NCBI GenBank assembly: GCA_022494885.1
Contig: JAGVSM010004868.1
Coordinates: forward strand, 1 to 64,000
Length of the DNA: 64,000 nucleotides
Direction: 5' to 3'
Source: Micrasema longulum
Lineage: Eukaryota; Arthropoda; Insecta; Trichoptera; Brachycentridae
This document shows, in pieces, positions 23,860-36,169 of the stretch. Numbering within the stretch: position 1 is the stretch's first letter; every line of letters begins with the position of its first letter. The notes under the pieces are model-generated. The model made no database searches. It was not told where the DNA came from and saw only the letters and a list, made by a program, of their open reading frames with translations. Made by a program: the position numbers and the translations under genes.

Positions 23860-24006
23860 CACATAAAATCAAGTTACAGTTTAATGGTTTAAGTTCAGGC
23901 ATCAGTTTAGGAACTATGGAATATCGCAGTGAAAAAACATCGAATAAATATAATAATGTTATATGTCAATCGTGCTAGGAATCGCATCCGGAACCCAAGG
24001 CATTCC
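23860..24006 (-). mobile_element. SINE family 1, degraded
   Basis: Read on the minus strand, a B-box-like GGATGCGATTCCTAGCACG is followed by the body block TTTTTTCACTGCGATATTCC. It matches the minus-strand copy at 51672-51926 with many changes. Confidence 0.5.
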
Positions 24007-25435
24007 TTTAAACTTTATTGTGTTCAACTATTTTTTAATGCATACAGAATAAACTGGTATTTGTTATACTTATTTAGTCAGCAAAACTAAACAAAACACG
24101 GCGATTGTATTATATGTATTTAAAGTGCTAAGAAAGTAGTGGTTATAATAGATTACTAGGGCGCGCTTACGTCATTAGATAAAACGTGATATTACCTAAT
24201 GCATACTAAAGAAGGATGTGCGAAGAGAACAAAGGAAAGAGTTAAGGGAACCTCCATAGTAAGCCAAGATTCCTTAAGGCGTCGTGTATTATAATATCTA
24301 GTCCACGAACGGCCGTATTTTGAAACCGGTGTAATTTAGTGGTAAATTTACTGAATCAATTTGAGAATATCGCTAAGCGAGATATCGACCGATTAACATA
24401 ATGTTTCCTAATATCCGCTTTCGCGTTGTTGGAAAAAAAGATTTAATAATCAAATGTAATATTACGTGAAATCTAAGTGTCCACAAATACCCAGTTATTT
24501 AACGAGACTAATAATTTATCAAAAAAACTTGCAAAGTATGTAAACAATTATAAAACGCTTGATTAAAATCAATAAAAACCAATCACATAAAAAATTCTAC
24601 AACAAGATAAACCATTCTCAATAATAATTTGAAAAGAAACCTACGATTTTTTTTACCTTAAAGCAGCATTTTGTCAGTTAAAATGCGATATTTTTTTTTA
24701 TAATATAGACAGAATGTACTCAAAAGTTGTATGAATTATTTTGAATCATACTTTGAGCTTTCAAATATAAATATAGTGTAGTGAACGATAAAAATTATTA
24801 CCCATATCATACATATTATACTTGTTTTCCCCATTAGAATACATCATTACAATATGATTCACAAAAAGAGAAAAGGGAGTTTTTTTTTCTTCAAAAATAT
24901 TAGTGTGAAACATTTTTTTTAAAGCAAAAGACACATTTTCCATTTATTTGTTTGGAACATTAAACATTTTTGTATTATTTAACGACATAAAATCTTCGTT
25001 ATAAAGATTGTTTTATCTTTTTAAAGAACTCCACAAGTGCCAATGTATTAAATAAAAATGTTGCAATTGGTTGCTGCACATCGATAGGGAAGAGGAAAAT
25101 TGACTTAGCTTTCCTTCCATACTTTTATTGAATTTTTATAAATCTTGATATTTTTATGGTTTTTCATTATTTATTTTTGTATTATTTAATTTAGTACTAA
25201 CTGTTGCTTGGCATTTATTTATTACTTTCTTTTCTCACTATAGTATAGAGTGAGTTTCTAGAAACCATATTTAAATATTTATTTTAATTATGTTTTTTAA
25301 ATTATTTTTTCTATTGATTTCGATAATACTATTATTTTGTTTATTTGATTATGTATGAATCTAGAATAAGATATTATAATAAGAAGAATTAGAATAAGAA
25401 AAAAGATAGAATGAAGAAATTAGAAAGAGAACCAG
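24007..25435. other. AT-rich stretch, no gene seen
   Basis: Only short frames. 25010-25380 is T-rich with ATTTATTT runs, like a LINE 3' untranslated tract. Confidence 0.4.
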
Positions 25436-25735
25436 AATAACGGATATTATGGATCGCGTAGCAGGACTGGTGTCAATGGCAATGTGGTGGCAATGGGCAG
25501 GACATGTTGCGAGACTAGACCCCACAAGATGGACCCCTCAAATTTTAAGATGGAGATCTTAAGAAAATAAACGAGGCGCCGGAAGACTTAAAAAAAGATG
25601 TTCCGTCGACATAGCTGCTGTAGGGGGTAAAAATTGGCTACAAGTAGCAACCGACAGAGAAAAGTAGAAGGATATGAAAGAGTCCTAAATCAAGCAGTGA
25701 CGGACAGAAGGCTGAAGAAGAAGAAGGTGAATCTA
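25436..25735 (+). pseudogene. LINE ORF2 C-terminal end
   Basis: The plus strand reads WWQWAGHVARLDPTRWT, RWRS and GAGRLKKRCSVDIAAVGG, then WLQVATDREK, interrupted by stops. This is the GHVARxD ... RRxxRWxDDI ... W...AxDRxxW layout that closes many insect non-LTR ORF2 proteins. It ends in an AAGAAGAAG tail. The copy is 5'-truncated and decayed. Confidence 0.8.
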
Positions 25736-26810
25736 AATTTGTATAATTTATATTTTAATATTTATTTCTGATTATTTTTTTACATTGTCTTTTTTGGAAT
25801 TTTATTATTTATTATTCATATCGCGTTTTCCTGGATTGTTATTCTATTGCATCACATGTCATTATAATTTAATTTAATTACTTTTACTATGTATTTGTTA
25901 TTGTTAAGTATTATGGTTTAACACGGGCACAGCCTAAAAAGCCTTAATGAGCACACTAACATTTAAACGAGTGTAATATTGAAGGAATAAATAAATATTT
26001 ATTTGACTCTTGCAACAATTATTTATTTGTTTATTTACGGACATTGTCCATTTATACAATTCATAGGGATAAATATTTTAATATGAGAACAGTTAAAAAC
26101 ATTAAAAAAAAAATAAAAGAAGCATTGACAAAGATAGCGGACAATTACGTTTGCACATTGACTCGTATTTTTCAAGGAACTAATAAAATAAAACGTGTTT
26201 TTAAATTTTATGTCTCAGCAGGTATGTGATAAAAAAAACTAACAATTGTGTAAACAAACGCTATAATTGAATTAAAATCGATAAAACTTTATAAAAGAGA
26301 ATAAAAGGACAGGACGAAAGGAAAAATTAATCTTATTCTGAAAGATGAGAGCCGTGTTGAGTTCTTGACGGCGTAGAGTTTAAGAAAGAGACGAGATTTT
26401 AACCAAGTTGATGTAGAAACATCTTCAATATTAGATAGGAGATGATTTCATAGTGGAGCCGTATGGACAGTATAAGAGTAAGAAGATGGTGGTAATTAAG
26501 AAAGTGCTTTGAGAATAAAAACGAAGAAGTAAACTATAAACTGATAAGCGTTGAAATTATTCATGAAGGTATATTGGAGCGTTAGGACAATGGAGTACAG
26601 TGAACAGAAGTGAGAAGGTGTTATAATCTCCATGCGGTTACAATCAAACATGTGGTCACGTTTCTTTAGACAAAATACGTTCTATGACTGAAACTAGACG
26701 TATAAAGAAAAAAATAATTGAAAGGTTATATTTGAAGCACTAACTTTGTGGTTATTCATTATGATAAAATAAATAAAACAACTTTGTTTTTAACCACTAA
26801 TATTTTTTTT
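25736..26810. other. AT-rich stretch with a LINE 3'-end-like tract
   Basis: 25800-26030 ends AATAAATAAATATTTATTTG after a CACGGGCACAGCC block, resembling a LINE 3' terminus. The remainder shows no gene. Confidence 0.4.
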
Positions 26811-27170
26811 TTTTTTTCTACCGACCGGTTTCAAAGCAAAAAAGCTTCTTCGTCAAGCTTTACGTAACTAATGAATAGATATAATAAAATTAGACAACTG
26901 AAAAATCTTAGAAATTAAAGAAGCGATTCATAATAAGAAAACAATAATTAATAACCAAATAAACAATATTTCTTTAAGTCCTCTCTTGCCTAACATCGAA
27001 AATAGTGATATCAAATTACCACCCGTGTAAGGAAAAAACGATTTGATTTATTGGGTCCAAGTGTAGTATTTAGTGAACACGATAAAAATAAAAAAGCAAT
27101 CAATTCATTAGTTACGTAAACCTTGACGAAGAAGCTTGTTTGCTTTGAAACCGGTCGGTGGAAAAAAAAA
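26811..27170. mobile_element. MITE with ~67-base inverted arms
   Basis: Left arm 26811-26877 and right arm 27102-27170 are inverted copies (blocks CGACCGGTTTCAAAGCAAA and CTTCTTCGTCAAG, and TACGTAACTAATGAAT). Each is bordered by an A or T run on its outer side. The interior has no open frame. Confidence 0.87.
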
Positions 27171-27948
27171 ATTTTAAGGGTATATAATAAAATAATATAG
27201 CGGTAATAAAATAAAAGCTTGGAATTGCAATAGTTATAAAAACGGAGGTAAAGAGTTGATTTATTTATTAGACAGGAAATTCAATTACTTAAGATTATAA
27301 GTGTTTTGGCGTCGGCGTCGTTTTAAAACAATAAATGGAAGGTGCCCCGCAGACAAACTTCGTACCCCATAACATGAGAGCTCTACGGGTTGCTTCTGGT
27401 ATTACAGACACCGTTGAAAGGATCTTTCACAGTACCGCGAAACTCTCCTCCTTATTCTGGAACGTATTCTGAAAGCAACCTATTATTAGACACTTCTGCC
27501 TTGCCGAGTTGAGGATTATATGGTATTAAAAAGGCTCCGCAGCTAGGCTTTATTGAGTGATAACTAATGAAGACGCTCGGAGTCAGATACCTCTAAGAAG
27601 AAAATAACGATTATTTTTCAGTAACCAAGCGAGTAAAAAATATGGTAATCTAAACTTTCACTGCCTAATTATTTTTAGCAGAATTTACTTTGAAGTACTT
27701 AACAGGCGATTTTTTATATTTTTATATCGTGGAAAAGTATGTGTAAAAACATTCACAAAAAATATTTCATCAATTATTCACAACACGCATTTGATTTGTT
27801 TTTTCAGTTTAGTGCAGAAAAAAAACAATGATCATAAATATCGAATTGCGCTTAAAATGATATCTTTGATGCGTCTGAAAAATAACGAAATTTGTATGAA
27901 ACAAATGTACGTATTTGATAGAAAAAAGTGCTTAGATTTTAAAAATTT
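27171..27948. other. No gene recognised
   Basis: 27330-27580 is GC-richer than its surroundings, but neither strand gives a family that I recognise. Confidence 0.4.
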
Positions 27949-27974
27949 AACGGATTTTTTTTTTTTTTTAATTT

Positions 27975-28170
27975 CTAGAAGTTCTTTGTGACGTACTTTG
28001 TCAAAAGCTTTGGCATAGTCTATGAAACATGCATATACATCTACGTTCATGTCACGGCATCTTTCAACAAGCAATTGAATACAACAGAGAGCTTCTCTTG
28101 TACCATATCCATTCCTAAAACCAAATTGTATTTCGCTAAAATTTTCCTCACACTTTTTATATATTCTTCC
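27975..28170 (-). pseudogene. LINE reverse transcriptase palm fragment (inverted)
   Basis: The minus strand reads GYGTREALCCIQLLVERC and then DVYACFIDYAKAFDKVRH. The FxDYxKAFD block is reverse transcriptase motif A, which in an intact element lies upstream of the plus-strand piece beginning near 28190. The fragment is short and has no start or catalytic YxDD box. Confidence 0.85.
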
Positions 28171-28189
28171 GTGAATGATTTGGACAAAG

Positions 28190-28900
28190 TTTACAGGGCA
28201 AATTTGAATAAAGGGCTAGAGATGAATATTTCCAAGACTAAATGTATGGTTATTCGGAAAAAGCCACAAACTTTCCCAATGACTTTAAAACTTGGAGCGC
28301 AGTTTATTGAGCAAGTTCATCAATATAAATATTTAGGCTGCTGGCTGAATGATAAATGGGATCACTTGCAAGAGATCAAAGTCAGAATAGAGGTGGCGCG
28401 AGACTGCTTTTTCAGGATGCGTGACCTTCTTTGCCGTAGAGACTTTAATTCAGACCTCCGAATGCGCATTACTCGATGTTGCGTCTTCTCAGTACTTTTT
28501 TACGGCGTCGAAACGTGGACACTCACCCAAAACACTTCAAAAAAGATCGAAGCCTTTGAAATGTGGTGCTACAGGAGGATATTAAAAATCTCCTGGGAGG
28601 ATAGAGTCCGAAACGATAATGTTCTCAGACGGATGTAAAGAGATTAAGAGGTACTGAAGACCATGAAGAAAAGAAAACTTGAGTACTTTGGGCATGTGAT
28701 GAGAGGCGAAAAATATAAAATTTTACAAGTCATTCTACAGGGAAGGATTGAAAGGAGACGCAGTGCAGGTAGAAGGCGCTTGGCTTAAGAACTTGCGCGA
28801 CTGGTTACATTGCAGCACTCAGTCCTTGTTCAGGGCAGCTGCCAATAAAGTAAGAATCGCAATGATGATTTCCAACCTCCATCGGGGAGAGGAACCATAA
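28190..28900 (+). pseudogene. LINE ORF2 C-terminal region
   Basis: Starts within the reverse transcriptase just after the YxDD region (GLEMNISKTKCMVIRKK). It runs through YKYLGCWLNDKWD and VLFYGVETWTL to FEMWCYRRILKISWEDRV, which is stop-free to 28638. It then continues with stops and frame changes through an FGHVMRGEKYK-type block and NLHRGEEP, and ends in AAGAAGAAG. The blocks and tail identify the 3' end of an insect non-LTR retrotransposon ORF2. I do not assign the clade. Confidence 0.88.
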
Positions 28901-28918
28901 GAAGAAGAACGGATTTTT

Positions 28919-30010
28919 ATCATGAATTTTTTTATCAGAATTTTTCAAACTTTAACTGTAAAAAAAATATTGAATTATTACATCATCGTCAAACCTTTAT
29001 CACCATGGTACTGCATTATACAGTAGCATCGAAGTGATTGTAGATTTCGACGGGCGCGCGAAAAATGAGACACGATTAAAAAAAATATTTGCTCTTAAAA
29101 AAGTTTTATAGTTGCTTTATATTCCAACTTTGGAAAAAAATATATGTACATGACTAACCCAAGTATCAAATAGTATTTATCGAATATTGACATGGTGTCA
29201 AAAAAAATTAAACCAATCGCTCTCGCGCAAAGTCGAAAAAAATCACACGCGTCGTTGTTTTACGATCATTTTTATATTTTATTTTTTATTTCTTTATTTA
29301 TTTATTATTTACAAATTTATTACAGCAATTTAAAATGAATTATTTATACAACAAATTAATTAAGTAGTAAAAGTAAACATATATTTTTTATTTTTGCTGT
29401 TGGTTCATCTAAACTGCTTAGCTAGGGATAGCTTCCCCGTCCTAAGGCAGTACGTTATGTATTTTATAAAAATATTAAAAAGTAATTACAGTTTCATTAT
29501 TATGTGTACTTTTTCAGTCTTAAAAGTAAATAATAAATGTTCAGTGAAAACATAAATAATACCAAAATCTCTATATCCTAAGTCCTAAGTCATTACTAGT
29601 AAAACGAGAAATCAGCTTACGTCCTTCTGGATCAGACAACAATTTCTCTGACTTCCTCCGGTCAATATGGATCAAAAATGCAATCATAAAGATGTATATA
29701 GGTTAGGTGATCAGTCTTACGCTTTATAGGTGACACTCCTGTAACAATGAAATATTACAGTGCTGAACCACCTTTAAAACCAATATAATTAAGTCCACCG
29801 TCGCACAAATGCAAGGCAGACTTCTCTCCACTCGATTACCATTTAAAGGATTGTTACATGAAAGTAGTTATCGAGTAAAAACACTTGTTCAGAATTCTGG
29901 TTGCATTTTACAAAAGTGCACTTTTCATCCGCCCTGACACGGAGGAACAAAAATCTTCAAATATGAATTTTAGATTTTTTTGTTTGAATTTGTTGAAATC
30001 ACCAAAGAAA
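28919..30010. other. No gene; SINE family 1 scrap
   Basis: 29690-29775 (minus strand) matches part of the SINE family 1 body (GTAAGACTGATCACC, AATATTTCATTGTT). 29280-29480 is T-rich and LINE-UTR-like. No open frame of note. Confidence 0.4.
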
Positions 30011-30190
30011 TCAGATGATGGGTGGATTTGCTTTACGTTCCATCAATAGCGGTTCGTTGGCTGTAATTAAACTTCCAGTCGATATAGAATCCTCATCATC
30101 CCCGCCTGAATCCCTCGCCGTCCCTCCCCCTAAGCTCCGGGGCGGGGGTCGCCGGTCGGCGCGGCGCAATCCGAGTGGTGTGCTTTTATC
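30011..30190 (-). CDS. Candidate exon of an unidentified protein
   Basis: A GC-rich block in AT-rich surroundings. The minus strand is open for 59 codons from a possible acceptor (GCAAATAG before 30190) to a TGA at 30013-30011. It has a basic/proline part (LGLRRADRRPPPRSLGGG), then an acidic-serine part (RDSGGDDEDSISTGS), then LITANEPLLMER. An alternative donor GTAAAG at 30036-30031 would end the exon at 30037 and leave 154 bases. Composition and strand agree with the tomosyn exon at 13925, but the sequence is not a tomosyn segment that I recognise, and by position it would precede residue ~90. The opposite strand is also open, so this could instead be a GC-rich promoter or untranslated block. 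Confidence 0.38.
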   Translation of the reverse strand, partial: DKSTPLGLRRADRRPPPRSLGGGTARDSGGDDEDSISTGSLITANEPLLMERKANPPII

Positions 30191-33009
30191 CTATTTGCAA
30201 AATGCATGACATATTTGTATTCAGTTTGCAGATTGCGGGATTTGCAGCGAAATTACGAATCTCCGTGCGGAAAATTCCGATGCCAGATTGAATCGCAAAC
30301 AGCGAAAACAACCGAAATTCTGACAAATTGCCAAACGTGCAGGCCAAATTTCACTGATAATAAAGCCCACGTAAAATGAATTAGTTTATTATTTTATTTA
30401 TTTATTTTCAAGAATTAACGGTACAAGTACCTTTTACATTTTTATCGAGTAATACACTAACAAGTACGCATTATTCAATAATCCAGCAAAAACAGATAGG
30501 CAGTAAAAGATTTTGAAATATAATTATCAGTTATTTATGGTCTTCTTTATGTACTGCAGTTTTTCTACGGAGTTAATTGCATAAATAAACAATAAAACGC
30601 TTTGTACTTACAGCCGATCTGCCAAACAAAATGGATTTTTTACCCTTGAAAATAGACGCACTGTATCTGACGCTATTTACATAAACGCTATTTACATAAA
30701 TTATTAAATAATAAAGTAGACTCTTTTAACCTACTCACAAAAATTAATCTTAATGTCCCCTTTCGCGTGACAAGAAATAAGTATTTATTACATCTGCCAG
30801 TCTGTAGCACTAACTTTGCACAACACTCTTTCCTCTATCGTTCTTGCTCTATCTATAATGTTTTTTTTTATCTATTGATTTATTTTACATACCCCTTAAT
30901 TTATTTAAAAATAAATTAAGACTTATTATTTCTGGCTGCGATAAGACCCCACTTTCTATTCAATTATGCACACTCCTGAACACTTACTCCCACACTAAAA
31001 CACATAAACACATATCTACACTAACTCTCATACGAATACACATAAACACATCCTTTTGTTGTAACACAATTTAATAATATGTATGATTTTTATTTAGAAA
31101 CTTTGCTGGTCTGTCTTTAAATTGTATTTAAAATAAAAAGTTATTATTCCATTGTTGACTGTTTGTTTCTTCAAAATAAATAAATAGAAGAGGTGAAGTT
31201 TTTACGTATAAAAAGTTTACCCAACCATTTTTGTGTGTTGGGCTTACGTGTTTACTGATGTTTTTTTTCTCTAAAGTTCAAAAGTGAGTGGTATTTAACC
31301 TATCTTAATTGATTTTTGATTTTCAATTAAATGGACTTTTGGCAAAGAAGATGTCTTTGTTCAACTCTTTGAAAAAAGTCACAATAATATTACGAGGTTG
31401 GGAAACAAGATTTTTCAGGCGAGAATTGATGATGATTTTTTCTTTAAATCAGTCGGTCCTATACATCAGATGCCAAAAATCACCATTAAAATTCACCATG
31501 TTAGCCTTGTCAAGAAACGAACCAAAGACTTCACGCATTGTAAGTTAATACACGAAGAAGAACATTGTTTAAAGTTTATAAGCATTTTTATTTGCTTCGA
31601 AAATCGTTTCTGTTTACAACCCCTAGAAGACGAATAATATTAGTGCAGTTTACGATGTACAAAATAAAAAGCGATCGTTAGGAGTTCGGGATAATCAATA
31701 TGCATCGGACGCCCCCAGGCAACAGAAAAACAACGTAAAGCTAAATGTACGCCGCAGTCCCTGGAGTTTGGTCCGCATATAAAACAGTGGCACAACTTCT
31801 ACAGCGCAATACACTTTTTATGGACGTCTCCGCGAGATTCACTTAACCTCTGAGCACATTTTGCCCCTGGAGATGTAGCACACGGAAAGAGAAAATTCGT
31901 ATGCAACCGAAAACGAACGGCGATTAGAGTTGTGTTCGTTCAGCGTTCCTGAAAAAGATCGTTTATATCCTACACAACAAAATTGAAATCTTTAAGAGGA
32001 AATGAAGTCGGACTTTTTTCATAGAAACGCATTTCCGTATTTTCTCTCTATGTAACGGCTTGGGACCAATGTTTTAATACCTATTCATCAAAATTGTCTG
32101 CCACCAATTATCCCCTTAACGGCAATTTATGTTCCTAGACGCGTGATAAAAAAAACTCTCCACGGGCGATTTAAATTATTCGTTTGTTCTTAAGATGTGT
32201 TTATTTTTATTTCCATACGCCTCAAATAAAATACTTTTGATGATCCCTTCTTTAAAATGTTTTCCATCTTTGTTGTAATAAATCTCATACCCTGTTAGTC
32301 AAAGTATCAAAAACTAGCACAATTTTGAACAAATAATATTTTAATGTCGTTTTATCTTGTCCTTGTCAGAAAAAAATTGTCGAAATGTCAAGAATTCAAT
32401 TATTGGAGTACTCGTGTTTTTGATGATCTTTTCAAAAACACGAAAAAACATAAAAAGGTATATATAAATATTGTCAAACAATTTCCTCAAAGTGGAGTGC
32501 TTTCAATTTACCCTAAAACCATTTCATTTTAGGGACCGAGGGTCTTCCTATTGGTTTCGTTCATAATGAAAAAAAAAATGTTTGTTAAATCAAACAAATT
32601 GTAAAAAAGTAGTATTAAAAATAAAATAAAAAGAAAGTAAGTCTTTATTCCACCAATAAATTATGAAACATTTAATATTTTTGTAAAATAAAGGTCCAAT
32701 AAATAGTATAATTAACGTTTTTACTTGTGTTTTAAATGTAACGATACTTTTAATGAGAAAAAAATCCATTGTTTGAAGCCACACCAACTCAAGCGCCAAA
32801 AAATAAAGAGAAACATAACCGCCAAATTAGTACGAGACATCAGTTAACATAATTTGTTTCATATTAATTTAAAAAAAATCATAACATCAACCGTAGTCTT
32901 AGTCATTTTATAATGAAAAAATAAGTTAGTCATGTGTGAAATAAATTTTAGACAAAAACTGTTGCTAAAATTCCTTTGGCATCCAGCGCCTCATACAATG
33001 TTTTTATTT
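30191..33009. other. AT-rich stretch, no gene recognised
   Basis: 30850-31190 resembles a LINE 3' untranslated tract (CA-rich, then AATAAA-rich). 32262-32290 is a short foldback-family terminal scrap. Frames at 31309-31637 and 32344-32532 match nothing I know. Confidence 0.4.
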
Positions 33010-33162
33010 GCACCACAACGGGCCAGGAGGCCCAATTACAGTGGTGAATTACATCACAGAACACCCAGGCATGAGAAAAATCACATTTCAATTTGTGTGT
33101 TCTCACCAGGAATCGAACCCGGAACCTTCAGTCTTCTTGACTACTACACTACGGAGGCCGCC
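33010..33162 (-). mobile_element. SINE family 2, reverse copy
   Basis: The complement of 8017-8180: head with GTAGTAGTCAAGAAGAC and B box GGGTTCGATTCC, then the body CCTGGGTGTTCTGTG and GGGCCTCCTGGCCCG. Both overlapping plus-strand frames here are read-through of the reversed tRNA-like head, not genes. Confidence 0.87.
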
Positions 33163-33558
33163 AAATATTACCATCAAATATGACCGTTGCGCGTTGGTAC
33201 GAACGATCTTAAATCATTTTCGTTCGTTTGAATTGGATCATAGTAGATCTCCTGTGTAGTACAAAATGCGGCTACGTAGCGAGACTCGAGCATATGCTGC
33301 ACAATATTTCTGTAAAAAAGGCGAACGAAGCGGAGGAAAACTTTGCGTCCTTAATATACATTTGATGAATTCCAAATACCTTGGGGCTATATGAAAAATG
33401 CAATTCTATTAAAATATCCAACGTAGAATTAAAGTTCTCGAATGCATTATGCGCATAGCATCGTTTAAAATAATACCAAAAAGACATATACTATGTAAAT
33501 ATCGTTCAGAAACTTCAAGCGACGTGATTAGAAGCAGGAAAGAACGATTCAAAGTGAA
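33163..33558. other. No gene recognised
   Basis: Overlapping short frames on both strands around 33270-33676 have no recognisable motif. Confidence 0.4.
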
Positions 33559-33670
33559 ATTCATTGCAACAGAGAGGGAAAACATTTTTGAGAAGGGAAT
33601 ATGGAAGTCAAGCATTTACAGAGCTTGTGACCTATTATTGGTTGGTTTAAGTACCCACTTTGCTAAACCC
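33559..33670 (-). mobile_element. Foldback family, single terminal arm
   Basis: Matches the terminal arm of the family (CAACAGAGAGGGAAAACAT, GAATATGGAAGTC, GGTTTAAGT) and breaks off after about 110 bases. Confidence 0.75.
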
Positions 33671-34842
33671 AACTAAATCACTAATACACATCACGATACA
33701 TAGAGAGAACGATTCTAAAATCGGCAATCTTAACATGGAAACGATTCATCTCTCTTTATAGGCAATTCAATAGACCAATCATTCTCCCGCCAATGTCGAC
33801 GACTAATTCAAAACGACTATAAAATTGAAATATTTTGGTCAATTATCAGTACGCAAACATTTATTTTAAAATTAAAGTCTTCATTGATTAAATTTTGAAT
33901 TAGAAATGTAATCACTAAATTGCCTAGGTTAAATAACGAGAATAATATTTTTTTAAAAATAATTTGGAAAAAAGGTTCACTTCCGTTAACAATAGTTTGT
34001 CATAAAATCTTAATTTAAATAATTAATTCTCAATTTTAAGTACGATCTAAGATGCTTTAAGTACAATATATTTCAAAAATATAGTTCTAATATTTAAAGC
34101 ATTAACTTTGTGGTCAAACATTTCAACAAATGTAAGAAAATATTAATTGAAATGAAAAAAATATAAAACCAATGTGACGATAACATGCTACTAGAAGCTA
34201 ACACAAACGTATAGTGGGATATGCGTGTTTTTTCTAATCAATAGAATGTTTCTAATAGATAAACCGCTTTTCAAGCATTTTATCATCCATCGGGTGCTCA
34301 AACCTATTTAATTTTCGAAACTAACTTTTCACAACACATTATAGGAAAAAAGTATCAGTTAGCAGTATAAGCACTAAGTTAAATACACACATACGTAACC
34401 TTAATACAGTCTAAGTGTGTAAATATGATAATATGTATTATGTACACGTATGCATATAATTTTTGCGATGGTAGCAACGTGGCAAATTTGATTAAAACAA
34501 TTTAACTTTGACACGAAGCATTACTTACCCAAATTTTGGGTTGTTTTTACAATAGTAATTTAGTTAAATGGTTAATTTAAGTTTTGAATAAAAGTAATGA
34601 CTTTAATTTAGTTTTATGTAAATTTGTTAAAATTGCTAGAAACGTTGTCCAAAGTAATCTGCTTACATATATTTAATTCAGATGCGCGTCGTACACATAC
34701 GTAATTCTGAAATGAACGAGGAAATAAGTGGTTTTAAAATAGTTAAAAACTGTGTCACAAAAATATTTAATTTTATGTATCGTAGCTTTGATTTTTCAAA
34801 GTTTTTCAATTTTGAAAATTCCTACCGAAACTTAGAAATCAC
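33671..34842. other. AT-rich stretch, no gene seen
   Basis: Nothing recognisable beyond short chance frames. Confidence 0.5.
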
Positions 34843-35080
34843 ACCTGGGCTGATTTTCTGAACGGAATTGCGCCAAGAGATCGCTCTGTTAGCGTGTATT
34901 TAGTACGTAAATACGGGTTAAAATGCATTTTTTACGCGCGTTTTTGTGTTTAGAATGCTACCCCAGGGGTGCTATTCTGAACCACTCTCGTGGCACGGAG
35001 AAAACAGTTTTTATCGTGTATTTTGTATGTAAATACACGAGATAATACGGCCACGAGAGCGTTTGGAATACCAGCCCTGG
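34843..35080. mobile_element. Tandem palindromic MITE units
   Basis: Three related ends: ACCTGGGCTGATTTTCTGAAC (34843), CCAGGGGTGCTATTCTGAAC (34961) and the complement of GTTTGGAATACCAGCCCTGG (35061-35080). The interior holds inverted CTCTCGTGGC/GCCACGAGAG and near-palindromic GTGTATTT...AAATACAC blocks. This reads as two short inverted-repeat units sharing a central end. Confidence 0.65.
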
Positions 35081-36169
35081 TCGGTAAGTGATCAAAACAC
35101 GAATCTGAACGATGAAACATAACTGACAAGAAACAAGGAAAACATGTGTTTAAATAACATTCCACGACATTGTTTGACATGATCGGATTAGTAACAACAA
35201 ACAGTTTGTTTTTGTTTCTGCCATTTAAAAGTTGAACCCCCTACAGTAATAATTTGTACCCCAAACATGCTAAACGTCTAAAAACATGGCTACCCCCGAA
35301 ATTGGAAATCTGTTGCCGGTTGCAATCATGATCGCCCATGGTTGCCACAACGCTATAATTTATTAGCTATTGTAAACATGTGGTTACATAAACCTGTGAC
35401 GTTGCAAAACAGTAAACCTTTATTATTTTTTTATACATTTTCAAGAGACACCGCTATACGATGAAATGCTCTAATATTTCCCCCGCGTAAAAAAACATTT
35501 TTTATATCCAATTTCCCGTAGAACAGAACTTCCTCATTGCCGATAAACTGTCGGCAGTGGACGTCTAGGAAGAGAGAAGCTGATTCCTTACAAAAAAGTA
35601 AAGCGTGCTTAAGACGCTCTCGGGAATACCATGCGGTGATTATTTTTCATTGTTATAAATCCGAAGAAATAAAACGCTTGTAAATGGCAGGGAACAAATA
35701 AACCTTACTTTTTTATTTCAAGCTTGTTATTATTACAACCACTAAACCTTAAGGCATGTAACTATTAAGTTTACAAGATGTTAGCGTAACTGTAACGTTT
35801 AACACTTTAAATGTTCTAGAATATTCTGTTTGGTTGTTTCATTCATGTATTTCGAACTTTTTAATGAATAAAAGCGGCGCCGCGTTCATCAAACTTACAA
35901 ACAACGCGCACATTTTCGTTTTAACTTTTTTGAGTAGCAAACGCGAACCAATCAACATTTTATATAAAACGAGCTGAACCCGGCAATGCTTTGCTACTGC
36001 CAGATTTGAGTTCATACTCGTATAAACATGTAGATTAAATGAACACAATCGAAGGTTTAATATCAATTTTTATATTACGTCCAAATTAGATATGTACGTA
36101 TACACAATTATTTTTGAGTTTCGGTTTACACAAATTATGAGGACAGAGAATTTTGATAATTAGGTACCT
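35081..36169. other. No gene recognised
   Basis: Ordinary AT-rich sequence. The small frame at 35839-36066 (minus) has no motif. Confidence 0.45.

Larger units (their letters stand above)
27949..28918 (+). mobile_element. 5'-inverted LINE insertion with target-site duplication
   Basis: Flanked by an 11-base direct repeat AACGGATTTTT (27949-27959 and 28908-28918). The right part (28190-28907) is a plus-strand ORF2 3' end. The left part (about 27975-28170) is an upstream piece of ORF2 in minus orientation. This is the structure left by twin-primed reverse transcription. Confidence 0.85.
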
